Positions 8,742 to 17,296 of a DNA stretch of 37,441 nucleotides are shown piece by piece. The position numbers were made by a program, and so were the translations under genes. The DNA comes from a virus, in the IMG/VR virus record IMGVR_UViG_3300009135_000008, positions 1 to 37,441 of that record; one strand, written 5' to 3'. The notes beneath the pieces were generated by a model. It worked only from the letters and a program-made list of their open reading frames with translations, made no database searches and was not told the origin of the DNA. Position 1 is the first letter of the stretch. The number at the start of each line of letters is the position of its first letter.

Positions 8742-9419
8742 TTAACCACCTCCTGAATCAGACGCGCTATCCATCAAAGCTTTTTCCTTTTCTTCCCGTT
8801 TCGCGGCGTGACGCCTTTTCATGATCTCGGCCTGCTGGGCCTTTCGTTCCGGCGACCAAGCCTTCTCTCGCTCAAGTTTTTCTTGAAGCTTTTCTTGATC
8901 GAGTTTTTCCTGCTCAAGCACGCCGAACTCAACATTGTCATATCCTTGCTTATAAGCTTCGGTAGGCAGGTAATATTGCTTGCCCGGAATGTGTGCATTA
9001 TCCATATTCAAGCTGTTTGTCACCGGCCGGTATCGCTCAAAGTTCGCAATATCCGGGTCGGTAGACTCTGGCTCAAGACGTAAGCGGGTCTCTTTCCACG
9101 CAAGCAATTTTCCCTTATTCCTTTTTTCCCACGCCATGTGCTTCCCCACCGCGCCAGGAGGTGACTTTCGCATTTCTTCCTGTGAGGGCATCCCGTTTAA
9201 AATTTTCTCTCGCAGGTCTTTTTCCTTTTTGACCATCGAGTCAACTTCGTTTGGGTTGTAGGGCTTTGGAACTTGCGTCTCAAGCTGATTGCTTAATTTT
9301 CGCAACTGCGTGTTTACCGCACCCTTATCATGGATGTACGGATTTTTCATTTTGTTTTCCAAGACCTTCTTCTCGGATTGCATTTCTTCACGCTGATTAG
9401 GTCTGAGTAAATTAGTCAT
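8742..9419 (-). CDS. Charged coiled-coil protein of the head region
   Basis: A 225-residue, very Lys/Glu/Arg-rich protein with two coiled-coil zones (about 8-75 and 165-215, with EKLDQEKLQEKLEREKAW) around a Pro-containing centre (PGKQYYLPTEAYKQGYD). It ends in a Ser/Gly tail whose GGT GGT codons also supply the ribosome site for the next gene. It follows the beta-helix gene. Homologous-looking proteins of unknown role are common at this place; an assembly or decoration role is inference. Confidence 0.5.
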   Translation of the reverse strand: MTNLLRPNQREEMQSEKKVLENKMKNPYIHDKGAVNTQLRKLSNQLETQVPKPYNPNEVDSMVKKEKDLREKILNGMPSQEEMRKSPPGAVGKHMAWEKRNKGKLLAWKETRLRLEPESTDPDIANFERYRPVTNSLNMDNAHIPGKQYYLPTEAYKQGYDNVEFGVLEQEKLDQEKLQEKLEREKAWSPERKAQQAEIMKRRHAAKREEKEKALMDSASDSGGG

Positions 9420-9428
9420 AATGACTCC

Positions 9429-10367
9429 TTAAGTAATGGCAACAATAAGAACGCCGCCATCGGTAGCGCCCACGCCAAGTTGATAATTCTCAGCAATTTC
9501 ACATTCACCAGCGTCATAATTATCAATAGCCACTGTCACGGAATCAGAGAAACGACAATCCGTAACTTGAACGCCACTCGCAATCGTTGCGCCTGTGCCG
9601 TCTATACCAGCGGTTAACGTGGCGTTTGATGGCATGAAGTGTCCTTTATGAATATGAACACGCTCTGTTGCCGCGCCCGTAAGGATAGCGGAAGCCCATG
9701 TGCCAGCAGATTGCTGAATGCGGAAATTCTGAATAGTCGAATCAAGCAAACCGGTGGCAACAATAGCGTTACCTTGTGCGCCATCACACTCCACATAAAA
9801 ATCTTCTATCAAGGCATTGCTGGCCGCCGCGCCCGTAATACCCACGGTTGACGTGCTGACCGCAGGCGTTGCAAAATCAAGCGAAAAGTGATGCATATGA
9901 AAATTATCAGCAGCGGCGGTTAAGTCGATAGCATCCGAGGCCGTGATAGGAACGATGTTCACATACCCGATCTCAATATCAGCCGCCGTCACATTCATGA
10001 TCTGATCAGCGGTAATATCTGTGGTGATAGTGGTTCGTTGCTTAAGCATGTTTCCACGCCCGGAAGGAAGACCGAACATACTGACCCCGGCCACATCAGC
10101 AGCAACAGAGCTTGTCTGCACAGTGTGACCGTTCGAGGCTCCGTCAGGGATGAGCATAATAACATCGCCCGCATTCGCCTTAACTAAGTTCCACGCTCGG
10201 TCTATTGTTCTTAGCGCCCTTTCCGGCGAAAGCCCATCGTTATCGTCTGATGCTGAAAAAGTTCGACTTTCAATAGTGTAAGAATCTGATGGGGAAACCC
10301 AGTAAACAGATCCAAATGTTTGAGGGATGAACCCCCAGAAAGAACCATATTTTGTTAAAAAACTCAT
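9429..10367 (-). CDS. Right-handed beta-helix virion protein
   Basis: A 312-residue protein. After an N-terminal segment with SYTIESRTFSASDDNDGLSPERALRTIDRAW, a start often seen in pectate-lyase-like helices, it has successive short strands (IEIGYVNIVPI, NFHMHHFSLDF, ALIEDFYVECD, STIQNFRIQQS, VHIHKGHFMPS, VQVTDCRFSDS) with about 25-residue periodicity. This is typical of parallel beta-helix spikes. Being near the capsid genes rather than the tail end, it could be a head fibre or decoration rather than a tailspike. A GGAGAAATAAA ribosome site precedes the ATG. Confidence 0.6.
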   Translation of the reverse strand: MSFLTKYGSFWGFIPQTFGSVYWVSPSDSYTIESRTFSASDDNDGLSPERALRTIDRAWNLVKANAGDVIMLIPDGASNGHTVQTSSVAADVAGVSMFGLPSGRGNMLKQRTTITTDITADQIMNVTAADIEIGYVNIVPITASDAIDLTAAADNFHMHHFSLDFATPAVSTSTVGITGAAASNALIEDFYVECDGAQGNAIVATGLLDSTIQNFRIQQSAGTWASAILTGAATERVHIHKGHFMPSNATLTAGIDGTGATIASGVQVTDCRFSDSVTVAIDNYDAGECEIAENYQLGVGATDGGVLIVAIT

Positions 10368-10417
10368 TTTATTTCTCCTGTGACACGATTAAGTGATCTG
10401 ATTTGCGCGTCCCCAAA

Positions 10418-10618
10418 TCAGATACCCTCAGAAACGGGGTAATGTTTAACTTTCTTTGTTCCGCCGGAGCGGTCTTTAGGTTGCGTCTTTCCTGGAACAC
10501 CCGGCCAACCCGCCGTTTTTTCCGGCATAGCGGCGGAGCCGCCACGCACCCCTGTTGGAGCACCTTGCTTTTTAGAAAAGTTCGCACCGTGCATATTGTT
10601 AAAGTTTTTATTAGGCAT
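10418..10618 (-). CDS. Small conserved basic phage protein downstream of the capsid gene
   Basis: A 66-residue protein with many Gly, Pro and Lys residues: NKNFNNMHGANFSKKQGAPTG, then AAMPEKTAGWPGVPGKTQPK and a basic C-terminus. This pattern recurs in small proteins encoded just after gpT-type capsid genes in environmental phages. A GGAGGGCTT ribosome site decides this start; a longer overlapping reading in another frame is a shadow. It lies directly behind the capsid terminator. The function is unknown; a minor virion protein is plausible. Confidence 0.6.
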   Translation of the reverse strand: MPNKNFNNMHGANFSKKQGAPTGVRGGSAAMPEKTAGWPGVPGKTQPKDRSGGTKKVKHYPVSEGI

Positions 10619-10629
10619 AAGCCCTCCAT

Positions 10630-10653
10630 AAAAAAAGCCCCTCGAAAGGGGCT
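10630..10653 (-). terminator. Intrinsic terminator after the capsid gene
   Basis: On the minus strand AGCCCCT-TTCG-AGGGGCT is a perfect 7-bp stem with a four-base loop, followed by a run of seven T (10636-10630). It lies 8 bases after the capsid stop. It probably sets high capsid mRNA abundance relative to downstream genes, with partial readthrough. Confidence 0.85.
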
Positions 10654-10660
10654 AAATTGG

Positions 10661-11572
10661 TTAACTTACATTGTTTCCTAAAACAAACCTCCAGTCCGAA
10701 TGCGCGTTGGAATAACGAGCATAACCGCGCCATTTCGCCAAAAGCGTATCAAAGTCCTCAACCATGGCAAACTCAACGCCGACACGTTCAACCCAATGCA
10801 GCATTTGTTTCTTCATGCCACTGTCCATCATGAACCAGTTGTTGTTGTCGGTAAGATAATTCCACTCGTAGCCTTTGTACTTGCCACTGTGGACGTTAGG
10901 ATTGTTGTTGGCTGTATCGACCTTGCCAGACGCGTTTATGATCTCATAAGCCTGCTCATACAGATTAGGCGGTTACCACAACTCATCCGGCATCACGGAG
11001 AACCGCTCGGCCTGGTCACCACGGAAACCCACCATCTGAATACGATTCGCTGCAACCGCCGTGGCGGTTAAAGAAGCCGTACCCAAATTATCAAACCCGG
11101 TCGCCGTCGAGGCTCCTGAGTTTGTAGTATGAGCATTCGCACACAGTGCCACACCTTCTGAGTTGTCGTAAAAATAATTGTCAACAGAGAAAGCGTTGTT
11201 CAGCATTCGTGCGCCGTGTTTTTGACGTGTCCGATAATAAGCGTTTGATAAAGACAAAGGCTTTTGATCCATGATGTTAAATTGATCATCATCAAAAAGC
11301 TTGCGCTCAATCTGAACGCCGCCCGTGAACTCAACAGGCGTCGAGGTGGTATCGTAACCTTGAGACTGCTCACTGTAATTCACCGTACCCGTGAATTCCG
11401 AGAAGTCCGGCAACGTCCCAACTTGGCTCCACGTCATATTGTTCCGGCCATTGGTAGACTCGAAGTTATACAACGAAGGCAGCATATCGGGCAAAGCATC
11501 AAGATTTTCATAGAAAATCCGTTGGAACCTTGGATCGAGTAAGTCACCAAAGGCAGTTGAAATATTAGGCAT
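10661..11572 (-). CDS. Major capsid protein (Mu gpT-like), interrupted by an in-frame TAA at codon 200
   Basis: The start ATG at 11572-11570 has AGGAGG 7-12 bases upstream; an upstream-extended reading lacks this. The protein MPNISTAFGDLLDPRFQRIF resembles Mu gpT/HK97-fold capsid proteins. Matching features include TPVEFTGGVQIERKLFDDDQ, SLSNAYYRTRQKHGARMLNNAF (spine-helix region) and VALCANAHT. At 10975-10973 the codon after PDELW is TAA. The same frame then continues for 103 codons (PPNLYEQAYEIINASGK ... YARYSNAHSDWRFVLGNNVS) to a TAA at 10663-10661. The full reading of 303 residues has the expected family length and the join sits in the conserved PP-containing loop. No frameshift is needed; one base change (for example from a Tyr, Gln, Lys, Glu, Leu or Ser codon) would make the TAA. 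It may be a nonsense mutation, a sequence error or readthrough. Confidence 0.8.
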
Positions 11573-11582
11573 GATAGCCTCC

Positions 11583-12296
11583 TTATGTTGGTCGTGGCCC
11601 CCAGACATGATCGCCAGAAACAGCATAAACAAAACTGTTTGTCTGTCCTGAATCGGTAATGTCTCGGAGGTCAAGCTCTACAGGAACAAATTCCGCACCC
11701 GTGGCGACCGCAATACTGGCATCGGCCTGGGTGAGATTTGTCGTTAATTGGATGGCAACACTTTGCGTAGGCCAGTATGGCGCACGTAAAAAGTTATTAC
11801 CGACAGCGGTGTCTTGATCGAAAGCAACCGTCACGGTTCCGGCGGTGCCAGAGACGGAGGTAATCTTACGAAAAGCCCCCGAATTCGCCCCGTCATAACC
11901 CCAGGTCACACCTTCATCAAAGGTCGGTGAGTCCCAAGCACTGGCCGTGGTAATAACCAAACCAGTAGTGGATGCCGTAGTAACAGGCAAAAGCGTTAAA
12001 GCGGTATTTTCTGTTGCACCGCCTGAAAGCTTAATTCGCCATACCGCATCGGGATTTACGATCATAGTAACTTCACGTTCCGCGCTGGTTCCGTCCGTCT
12101 GTTGAGCAGTAACATAAGTGGCTCCGTCAAGAGTGACGCCCACCATATTAGCGGCACTTGTCGTAGTTGACGTGGCCAAACCTGCCCCTCCAGCCGCCGG
12201 GATCAACAATGGAACGCCCGCGACGGCGGTAGCGGCAACCTGGTATTTCTTCATAACAGGCGCGCTATTACCGGTGAGGGAATATGCATATTGCAT
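11583..12296 (-). CDS. Capsid decoration / cement-like protein
   Basis: A 237-residue, Ala/Thr/Val-rich protein. The N-terminus (MQYAYSLTGNSAPVMKKYQVAATAVAGVPLLIPAAGGAGL) is typical of proteins encoded just before gpT-like capsid genes. The rest is beta-rich with a C-terminal WGPRPT. A GGAGAAACAAA ribosome site precedes the ATG. It lies 10 bases before the capsid gene, where lambda-like phages encode the decoration protein, so a capsid-surface role is likely though not proven. Confidence 0.55.
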   Translation of the reverse strand: MQYAYSLTGNSAPVMKKYQVAATAVAGVPLLIPAAGGAGLATSTTTSAANMVGVTLDGATYVTAQQTDGTSAEREVTMIVNPDAVWRIKLSGGATENTALTLLPVTTASTTGLVITTASAWDSPTFDEGVTWGYDGANSGAFRKITSVSGTAGTVTVAFDQDTAVGNNFLRAPYWPTQSVAIQLTTNLTQADASIAVATGAEFVPVELDLRDITDSGQTNSFVYAVSGDHVWGPRPT

Positions 12297-12307
12297 TTTT
12301 GTTTCTC

Positions 12308-12592
12308 CTAGTAATTGAGAGTTTCATGCACGAACATAAAGGCTCTTGTCGAATGATTACGACAAGCATCACACTGTCCCTGCACGTAAGGGATTGTCCT
12401 ATGCTGAACATAATGGTGCTTTTTGACATCAAAGCCTCGAACACACATCGGACATAGAACAATTGCTTTTTTTAAATCGGCCAAATCAATAACATGACTG
12501 CCGACAGGTTTGCCCCGCTTTCTCCCTTGAGCTTCCGCGTTTCGCATGTGATCGATACGCGTATACTTTTTGGGAATTAAAATTTCAACCAC
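12308..12592 (-). CDS. Small zinc-ribbon protein of the head operon
   Basis: A 94-residue protein with CPMC (about residue 47) and CDAC (about 74), spaced to bind one zinc, with a basic Lys/Arg/His surround (DVKKHHYVQHRTIPYVQGQ). Its ATG overlaps the end of the scaffold-like gene. Small four-cysteine proteins at this place recur in related head operons. The role in assembly is unknown. Confidence 0.55.
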   Translation of the reverse strand: MVEILIPKKYTRIDHMRNAEAQGRKRGKPVGSHVIDLADLKKAIVLCPMCVRGFDVKKHHYVQHRTIPYVQGQCDACRNHSTRAFMFVHETLNY

Positions 12593-13295
12593 GGCTTGAA
12601 TACTTCAGTTCAGCCTCAACCTCGGCCCAGTCTTTATAGACATTGTCGTCTATACGTTTCTGGTAATATTTCTTTTGCCGGGTCGATAAGCCTTTAGCCA
12701 CATCATTTTCCACCGTTTCTGGCTTTTCACCGCCGCCGGTTTCTTGGTGTGTTTCAAGATCGAGTTTCTTTTTCAAATTTTCTACGGGGCCAAAGACGTT
12801 ACGCACAGCCGCGAGTTCCGTTGCAACAGAGTTGGGTAAACCGGTACTGATCAAGTATTCATATTCTCTGGATACTTTTTCCCGGTCTTCACTACCATTT
12901 TTCAAGAGAGTCGGCTTTAACCGCTTGTATTCTCCCAAAGTCTGATCAACCTGCTTGCTGGAGTCACGATGAGCAACCGCACCAAGAACTTTCTTTGTAA
13001 CGTTAGTCGTGATCTGTTCTTCCCACAATTTATCGGCCTGAACCTGTGTGAGCTTCTCATCCTCAACCATCGTCAATAATTCTTCGCGGGTGTGTTCTTC
13101 TGATTTCTCCGTCTTTCTGGATTCCTCTAAGCGAACACGGTCATTACGCTCTTGTTGCAATAAGTCACGTTCTTGCTGTAGCTGCCCTTCCAGGGCATCA
13201 ATTTTTTCTCTGTCCTTAGACGTGGCCGAAGCCAACCTTGCAGCAAATGCTTTTTCAACGTCTTTGTTTTCTGGATCTTTTATCTCTTCTGTCAC
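12585..13295 (-). CDS. Capsid scaffolding protein (putative)
   Basis: 236 residues from a GTG start at 13295-13293, chosen because AGGAGAGG lies 6-13 bases upstream; earlier in-frame codons lack such a site. It is highly charged with a long coiled coil (about 15-75, EKIDALEGQLQQERDLLQQERNDRVRLEE) and a basic helical C-terminus (RQKKYYQKRIDDNVYKDWAEVEAELKY) of the type scaffolds use to bind capsid subunits. It is placed between portal and capsid genes as usual for scaffolds. No protease motif is visible. Confidence 0.65.
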   Translation of the reverse strand: MTEEIKDPENKDVEKAFAARLASATSKDREKIDALEGQLQQERDLLQQERNDRVRLEESRKTEKSEEHTREELLTMVEDEKLTQVQADKLWEEQITTNVTKKVLGAVAHRDSSKQVDQTLGEYKRLKPTLLKNGSEDREKVSREYEYLISTGLPNSVATELAAVRNVFGPVENLKKKLDLETHQETGGGEKPETVENDVAKGLSTRQKKYYQKRIDDNVYKDWAEVEAELKYSSRG

Positions 13296-13344
13296 TCGAG
13301 CCTCTCCTCGTTGTCGGGGTGTGTCGGCCACCCATTACGACCAA

Positions 13345-13366
13345 TAAAAAAGGAGCCGAAGCTCCT
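13345..13366 (-). terminator. Intrinsic terminator between portal and scaffold modules
   Basis: On the minus strand AGGAGC-TTCG-GCTCCT (13366-13351) is followed by a T-rich tract (13350-13345). It lies 5 bases after the stop of the 120-residue gene and upstream of the scaffold gene, so capsid-module genes probably depend on antitermination or a local promoter. Confidence 0.85.
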
Positions 13367-13370
13367 GTGT

Positions 13371-13733
13371 TTACGTCTTATCCTTGAACGGATTCGACTG
13401 TAATTTTCCATACTCAATAATGTCTTTTGGAAACGTCATCAAGGTTCTGATCACCTCCGCCCTCTCTACCAGCCGGATATATTCTGACTTCAGGCTAAAG
13501 ATTTTCTCTGTATCAAACAAAGAAGGGCTGAGGAGTTGATTAGCAATATCTTTCGCGCCCGCTTCGGCTTGCAAAGCAATCGGCTCCAGATACGTTAAAT
13601 ACTTGTTCCACTCTTCCGAGTTGGTTAATAGCTGCATCTGAGGGGCAGCACGCACCGCCTCCATAGAAGCTGTAGATTTGACGGGTTCTCTCTTATGAAG
13701 AAGCGCTTCATAATCCGATTTATTGTATGCCAC
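13371..13733 (-). CDS. Small head protein of unknown function after the portal
   Basis: 120 residues from a GTG at 13733-13731 that overlaps the portal stop; a longer upstream reading within the portal gene is not supported. The protein (AYNKSDYEALLHKREPVKS...) is helical with no Cys motif, and has several Leu/Ile-rich helices at about 45-105. The function is not recognised. Tight coupling to the portal suggests a virion assembly role. Confidence 0.55.
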   Translation of the reverse strand: MAYNKSDYEALLHKREPVKSTASMEAVRAAPQMQLLTNSEEWNKYLTYLEPIALQAEAGAKDIANQLLSPSLFDTEKIFSLKSEYIRLVERAEVIRTLMTFPKDIIEYGKLQSNPFKDKT

Positions 13734-16032
13734 CGCCGCCGCCTCCCGATGTAGGTAAGTCTTCAGCCAAAAGTTCATTCTGTTGCAAAGCAGGATTCCC
13801 ACTTTGCTCAACGGCGGCACCACCACCGCCACCCCCGCCGCCTTGAGAACTAAACTGTTGCGCGGCTTGCAGCAGTTGTTGTTGCTTCATTTCAGCTTGC
13901 GCTTTTTGCGCCATCTCACGGAAATAGGTCTCAAATATTTCTTGCTGTGCAGGCGTCATAAACGGATCTTCACGCTGAGATTCCGTCTGAGCAAATTCCT
14001 GAAGTTTCTGGAAGTGAGCAACGGCCCCTTCCATAGGTTCGCCGTTGGGTATCTCGCCATCCATAATGACGGTGATCGCCTCTTCTGCCAGCATGAGCGG
14101 CTTGTCCGCCCCAGGAACAGGCGGTGTGAGGTATTTGTGTTCTGGATCTTGTCCGTTAGCCTTACCAAAGTCCCGCAGCATACGGTATATGTTTTCTTCA
14201 TTAACGATTCCAGACTGAATAGTGAGCGGGTTAATGTACGCCCCCATCATGGCCCCCAAGCCTTCCTGTAGAGCCGCTTTTGAGGTGTTTAGAATATTGG
14301 CGCTAAATTCATATTGGAAAGTGCCGTCAATTTCCTGTCTGTCCTGGATCTCCTGATAGGGATCTTCACCCGGCTTCTGGTAACCAATCATCCGAAACTT
14401 TTTCTTCTCAGGTAAAAAGAATTTGTTTAACTCATGCATGATTCCCCAGATTTGAGTCAGGCCCATAAAAAACCGTCTCAGCACGCGCTCGGGCCGCGCC
14501 TCACCCTGGCTAAGGATCGTTTGCGCCCCACCGGCTGTACGAAGTGCTGAAGACTTCCCAGTCGGAATACGACCCAATTGCAGATCACCAATTACCGTCA
14601 GTTTTTCCATCTTCTGGCCAATCAGCGTGTCCATGTTAAGACCGAAGGCTTGCGACTGATTGGGGATGACCGGGAAATGAACATCATTTTTGGGGTCGGA
14701 CATAGGGTATCCCTCACCCGCCCACAGCCTCATGACTTCCTGTTTCACGTTCGAAGAAGGCCGATAAAAGAAAAACGGAACCGTGGCCAGTGTCCCGGCA
14801 TCCATCATCTGATCCAGAATTTGCTTATTCCAATCATGAAGTCCTTCCATAGATTCTAAAAGCGACATCCCCTCCCGCCTGCCTTCAACAGGCAAAAAGG
14901 TAGCCTCTGCCAAAGGTCTGCGGGGAGGATTCATAGGATACATCTCGGTTAATCGCTTGGCCTTAAGCAAGATTTTATTTTCAAGTATCATCCACCAGAT
15001 AACATCCTCGTCCAGCCCGTCACCGTCGATGTCATAAGAATCAAAGCAAGTTAGCCGGGTTAAAGTGTCGTGTGATTTTTGATCGGTTGTTTCGTTTATC
15101 TTTCCCTGGACATCATCTTTTTGTCTTTTTTCTTGCTGATAAGATTCATCCCTGGTTAATCTTTCTAATCGTTTGATGTCTTCTTCTGAAGCCAGATCAT
15201 AAAACTTATTGTCCGCCAACTTTTTAATTTCATCAATGGTCGGATAATCAATCAAAATAACATGCGTTGCGCCGTTAGGGTTGGATGGGCCGGGAGCTTG
15301 AAGGTTCGCGGCCCGCACAGGGTGCAACACATCCTCATAAGCCTTAACTATGGGTTTTGGCCCGTCAAACACCGTAACGTTTTTTTCAACAACCATTTCA
15401 ACCCGGCCATCGTCACGAGTGTAAAAAGAGACAGATAAATCGTCGCCAGTATGATCCCATCCATTAGACGTTGAAAAAACCTCATCTCTGTATTCCTGAT
15501 TTAATATCTTCCTGAAATAATCAGCCGGAGACAATTGTGGAGGGATAGGGCTGAACAATAAAACCTGAGAAGCCTTCTTTATCTCCTTTACCCACGGCAC
15601 AAAAGCAGTAAACACACCATCATTAATAAAGTTTTCCGAAAGCTCCTCAATTGTTTTTTCACCCTGCTGCTCAACAAAAAATTGTTGATCTAAAAGATTA
15701 TCAATCTTTTCCTGTTTGTCCTTATCCTCGCGTGACACCGCCTTTGATGAAATGGTGGGTCGTTGCGACATCACGGCATTGTGCAAAGTGTCTTGCATCT
15801 TTAAAGAAGCCGTAGCCATGTCAGGCAAAGCAATGTCAGACGTTTCCTCGCCTATCCAGTCTCTACCCTCCGTCCACTGTCGGTACTTAGCATACCTTTG
15901 AAGTCGTGCTTCACGATCAACAGACTTCGCCTCCATACCATCAGTATAAAATTTATGAATACGAGTCGGTATTTTTTCTTTATCAATTTTTAAAGAATCA
16001 ATTCTTTTGCGCGTTCTTTTTATTTCAGGCAC
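13720..16032 (-). CDS. Portal protein
   Basis: About 770 residues from a GTG at 16032-16030 that overlaps the previous stop (GTGCCTGA); a TTG reading 21 bases earlier is less likely. The size and layout match the large portals of podoviruses and related phages. The N-terminal zone has RYAKYRQWTEGRDWIGEETSD and DMATASLKMQDTLHNAVMSQRP, the centre is a mixed alpha/beta clip and stem, and a long helix region (GKSSALRTAGGAQTILSQGEARPERVL) comes before the C-terminal crown. The crown is Gln/Gly-rich with two polyglycine runs (about residues 728-770). The portal dodecamer is the DNA gateway and docks terminase and adaptor. Its place between terminase and scaffold fits. Confidence 0.8.
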   Translation of the reverse strand: MPEIKRTRKRIDSLKIDKEKIPTRIHKFYTDGMEAKSVDREARLQRYAKYRQWTEGRDWIGEETSDIALPDMATASLKMQDTLHNAVMSQRPTISSKAVSREDKDKQEKIDNLLDQQFFVEQQGEKTIEELSENFINDGVFTAFVPWVKEIKKASQVLLFSPIPPQLSPADYFRKILNQEYRDEVFSTSNGWDHTGDDLSVSFYTRDDGRVEMVVEKNVTVFDGPKPIVKAYEDVLHPVRAANLQAPGPSNPNGATHVILIDYPTIDEIKKLADNKFYDLASEEDIKRLERLTRDESYQQEKRQKDDVQGKINETTDQKSHDTLTRLTCFDSYDIDGDGLDEDVIWWMILENKILLKAKRLTEMYPMNPPRRPLAEATFLPVEGRREGMSLLESMEGLHDWNKQILDQMMDAGTLATVPFFFYRPSSNVKQEVMRLWAGEGYPMSDPKNDVHFPVIPNQSQAFGLNMDTLIGQKMEKLTVIGDLQLGRIPTGKSSALRTAGGAQTILSQGEARPERVLRRFFMGLTQIWGIMHELNKFFLPEKKKFRMIGYQKPGEDPYQEIQDRQEIDGTFQYEFSANILNTSKAALQEGLGAMMGAYINPLTIQSGIVNEENIYRMLRDFGKANGQDPEHKYLTPPVPGADKPLMLAEEAITVIMDGEIPNGEPMEGAVAHFQKLQEFAQTESQREDPFMTPAQQEIFETYFREMAQKAQAEMKQQQLLQAAQQFSSQGGGGGGGGAAVEQSGNPALQQNELLAEDLPTSGGGGGGIQ

Positions 16033-16387
16033 GCTTTTCACCCAACACAGCAATAGGTAATGTCTTTAGCATTGTCTTAAACCACTCATTATGTTTTGTT
16101 TTATCCTCTATTACGCTAAGACCCACATTCAAACGATATTCATCTGTTATCTCTCTCGCCCAGGCATCAAGCACGGCTCTCCAGTCTTTAGAGAAGTTAA
16201 CCGTGCAGTCAGGGCAGTATGTTAAATCCATGGTGGAGCCATCGGTTAACAGAAACGTTTTCTTAACCGCATCAATCGGCTTACCGACCTTTCTTGGCTC
16301 CCTTGCGTAGGGATGGTCGGAAGCGTAGCGTTGCAATATTTCATAAACCTCTTTACCGCAAGATGTGCAACAACCTAGTTTTTTCAT
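16025..16387 (-). CDS. Zinc-binding small protein between terminase and portal
   Basis: A 120-residue protein with CTSC (residues 7-10) and CPDC (about 58-61), consistent with one zinc site, followed by a helical C-terminal half (SKDWRAVLDAWAREITDEYR). It overlaps its neighbours by 4 and 8 bases. No known domain name fits. It may be a packaging accessory or a structural adaptor. Confidence 0.55.
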   Translation of the reverse strand: MKKLGCCTSCGKEVYEILQRYASDHPYAREPRKVGKPIDAVKKTFLLTDGSTMDLTYCPDCTVNFSKDWRAVLDAWAREITDEYRLNVGLSVIEDKTKHNEWFKTMLKTLPIAVLGEKRA

Positions 16388-16599
16388 TCTCTTTCCATCA
16401 AACCGGCAATCTCAGCCTGCAACATCCACAACAAATCCCTGTTTTTAATGCCGGAAGCATTAATGCGCTGCTTACCTTCTTTGTCTATCCATATAACAAC
16501 CAATTGATCAATATCTTCCGCTTTATTAAAAACATTCATCAAAGCGGCTTCAGGCGACCAATCAATATCACCTAACGTGTGTATTTCTGCATTTTTCAT
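16384..16599 (-). CDS. Hypothetical protein
   Basis: 71 residues from the ATG at 16599-16597, which overlaps the TGA of the previous gene; AAGG lies about 10 bases upstream. The sequence (MKNAEIHTLGDIDWSPEAALMNVFNKAEDIDQLVVIWIDKEGK...) has a strand-turn-strand centre and an amphipathic C-terminal helix (RDLLWMLQAEIAGLMERE). A similar small protein with WID/GK and a terminal helix occurs in many phages without known function. Confidence 0.5.
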   Translation of the reverse strand: MKNAEIHTLGDIDWSPEAALMNVFNKAEDIDQLVVIWIDKEGKQRINASGIKNRDLLWMLQAEIAGLMERE

Positions 16600-16826
16600 T
16601 CCGGCAACCTTGCGCCTTTGTGGGCCATCAGCCATCTATGCTTAATCGCCTTAAGCTCAAGCGCGACTATTCCAGTCATCACCGTGTGGTAGTCGTCTAT
16701 CTCGTTATGATAGTCTTGATACTTCGGCAGGCAATCATCACAATAATAAGCCTTGCCGACATAGCCCACTTCCGTTACCTTTTCTGACGGTTTCAAACAG
16801 CAATCGCATGTATAATTAATGCCCAT
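16596..16826 (-). CDS. Zinc-ribbon small protein
   Basis: A 76-residue protein with CDCC (about 7-10) and CDDC (about 29-32) separated by an aromatic beta hairpin (EVGYVGKAYY), a likely treble-clef or ribbon zinc site, then a helix (about 45-65). It overlaps its neighbours by one to four bases in the terminase-portal interval. The function is not recognised. Confidence 0.5.
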   Translation of the reverse strand: MGINYTCDCCLKPSEKVTEVGYVGKAYYCDDCLPKYQDYHNEIDDYHTVMTGIVALELKAIKHRWLMAHKGARLPE

Positions 16827-17296
16827 TACTCACCCTTCACATAACTAACGAACTCTTCAGAACTTTCAAAAGAACCTATCGTTCTACACTGAGCGGGTTC
16901 GCCTGAAATCAAATACCACATGTATAATTCTACCTTGTCGCTATTCGGCACACCCTCTGTCATAGGCTTGAATCTCCAATATAGTTTATTTCCACCTTCA
17001 TTTAATTTTTTACAATTTAATAAAAACCCTTCCCAAGCCTTTAAACATAAAAGCTCTTCCATCGCTGCGTTTGCACGCACCGCCTCTTCATCACTAACAT
17101 AATATTGATATTCAACATATTCTTCACCCGTTACTGAGTGGTGATGATCAGTACTTACGCCAACAGGTAAAACGGCTTCCATCAACTTAACCAGCTCGTC
17201 AATTGTTTTTGGCGGCAGCCACTCCCAAAATTTCGGATCAACATAAGTAGAACCATAATGTTCTCTGCATTTATATTTTGTTGGTTTTGTCATCAA
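16826..17296 (-). CDS. Hypothetical protein after terminase
   Basis: A 156-residue acidic protein with a His-rich stretch (STDHHHSVTGEEYVEYQYYVSD, about 49-70) and aromatic residues throughout (KLYWRFKPM, ELYMWYLISG). Its ATG overlaps the terminase stop by ATGA. There is no signal peptide or Cys pair. I do not recognise the family. Confidence 0.5.
   Translation of the reverse strand: MMTKPTKYKCREHYGSTYVDPKFWEWLPPKTIDELVKLMEAVLPVGVSTDHHHSVTGEEYVEYQYYVSDEEAVRANAAMEELLCLKAWEGFLLNCKKLNEGGNKLYWRFKPMTEGVPNSDKVELYMWYLISGEPAQCRTIGSFESSEEFVSYVKGE

Noticed and set aside
10369-10629. An 86-codon leftward frame overlapping the small basic protein
   Set aside because: The 66-codon frame has the GGAGGG ribosome site and a familiar Gly/Pro/Lys pattern; the longer frame is a shadow.
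10661-10975. Frameshift or reassigned TAA codon as explanation for the capsid interruption
   Set aside because: The frame before and after the TAA is the same, and TAA is used as the normal stop of many other genes, including this gene's own end.
16033-16053. An upstream TTG start for the portal protein
   Set aside because: The GTG at 16032 overlaps the previous stop and is the more usual initiation arrangement; the TTG has no ribosome site.
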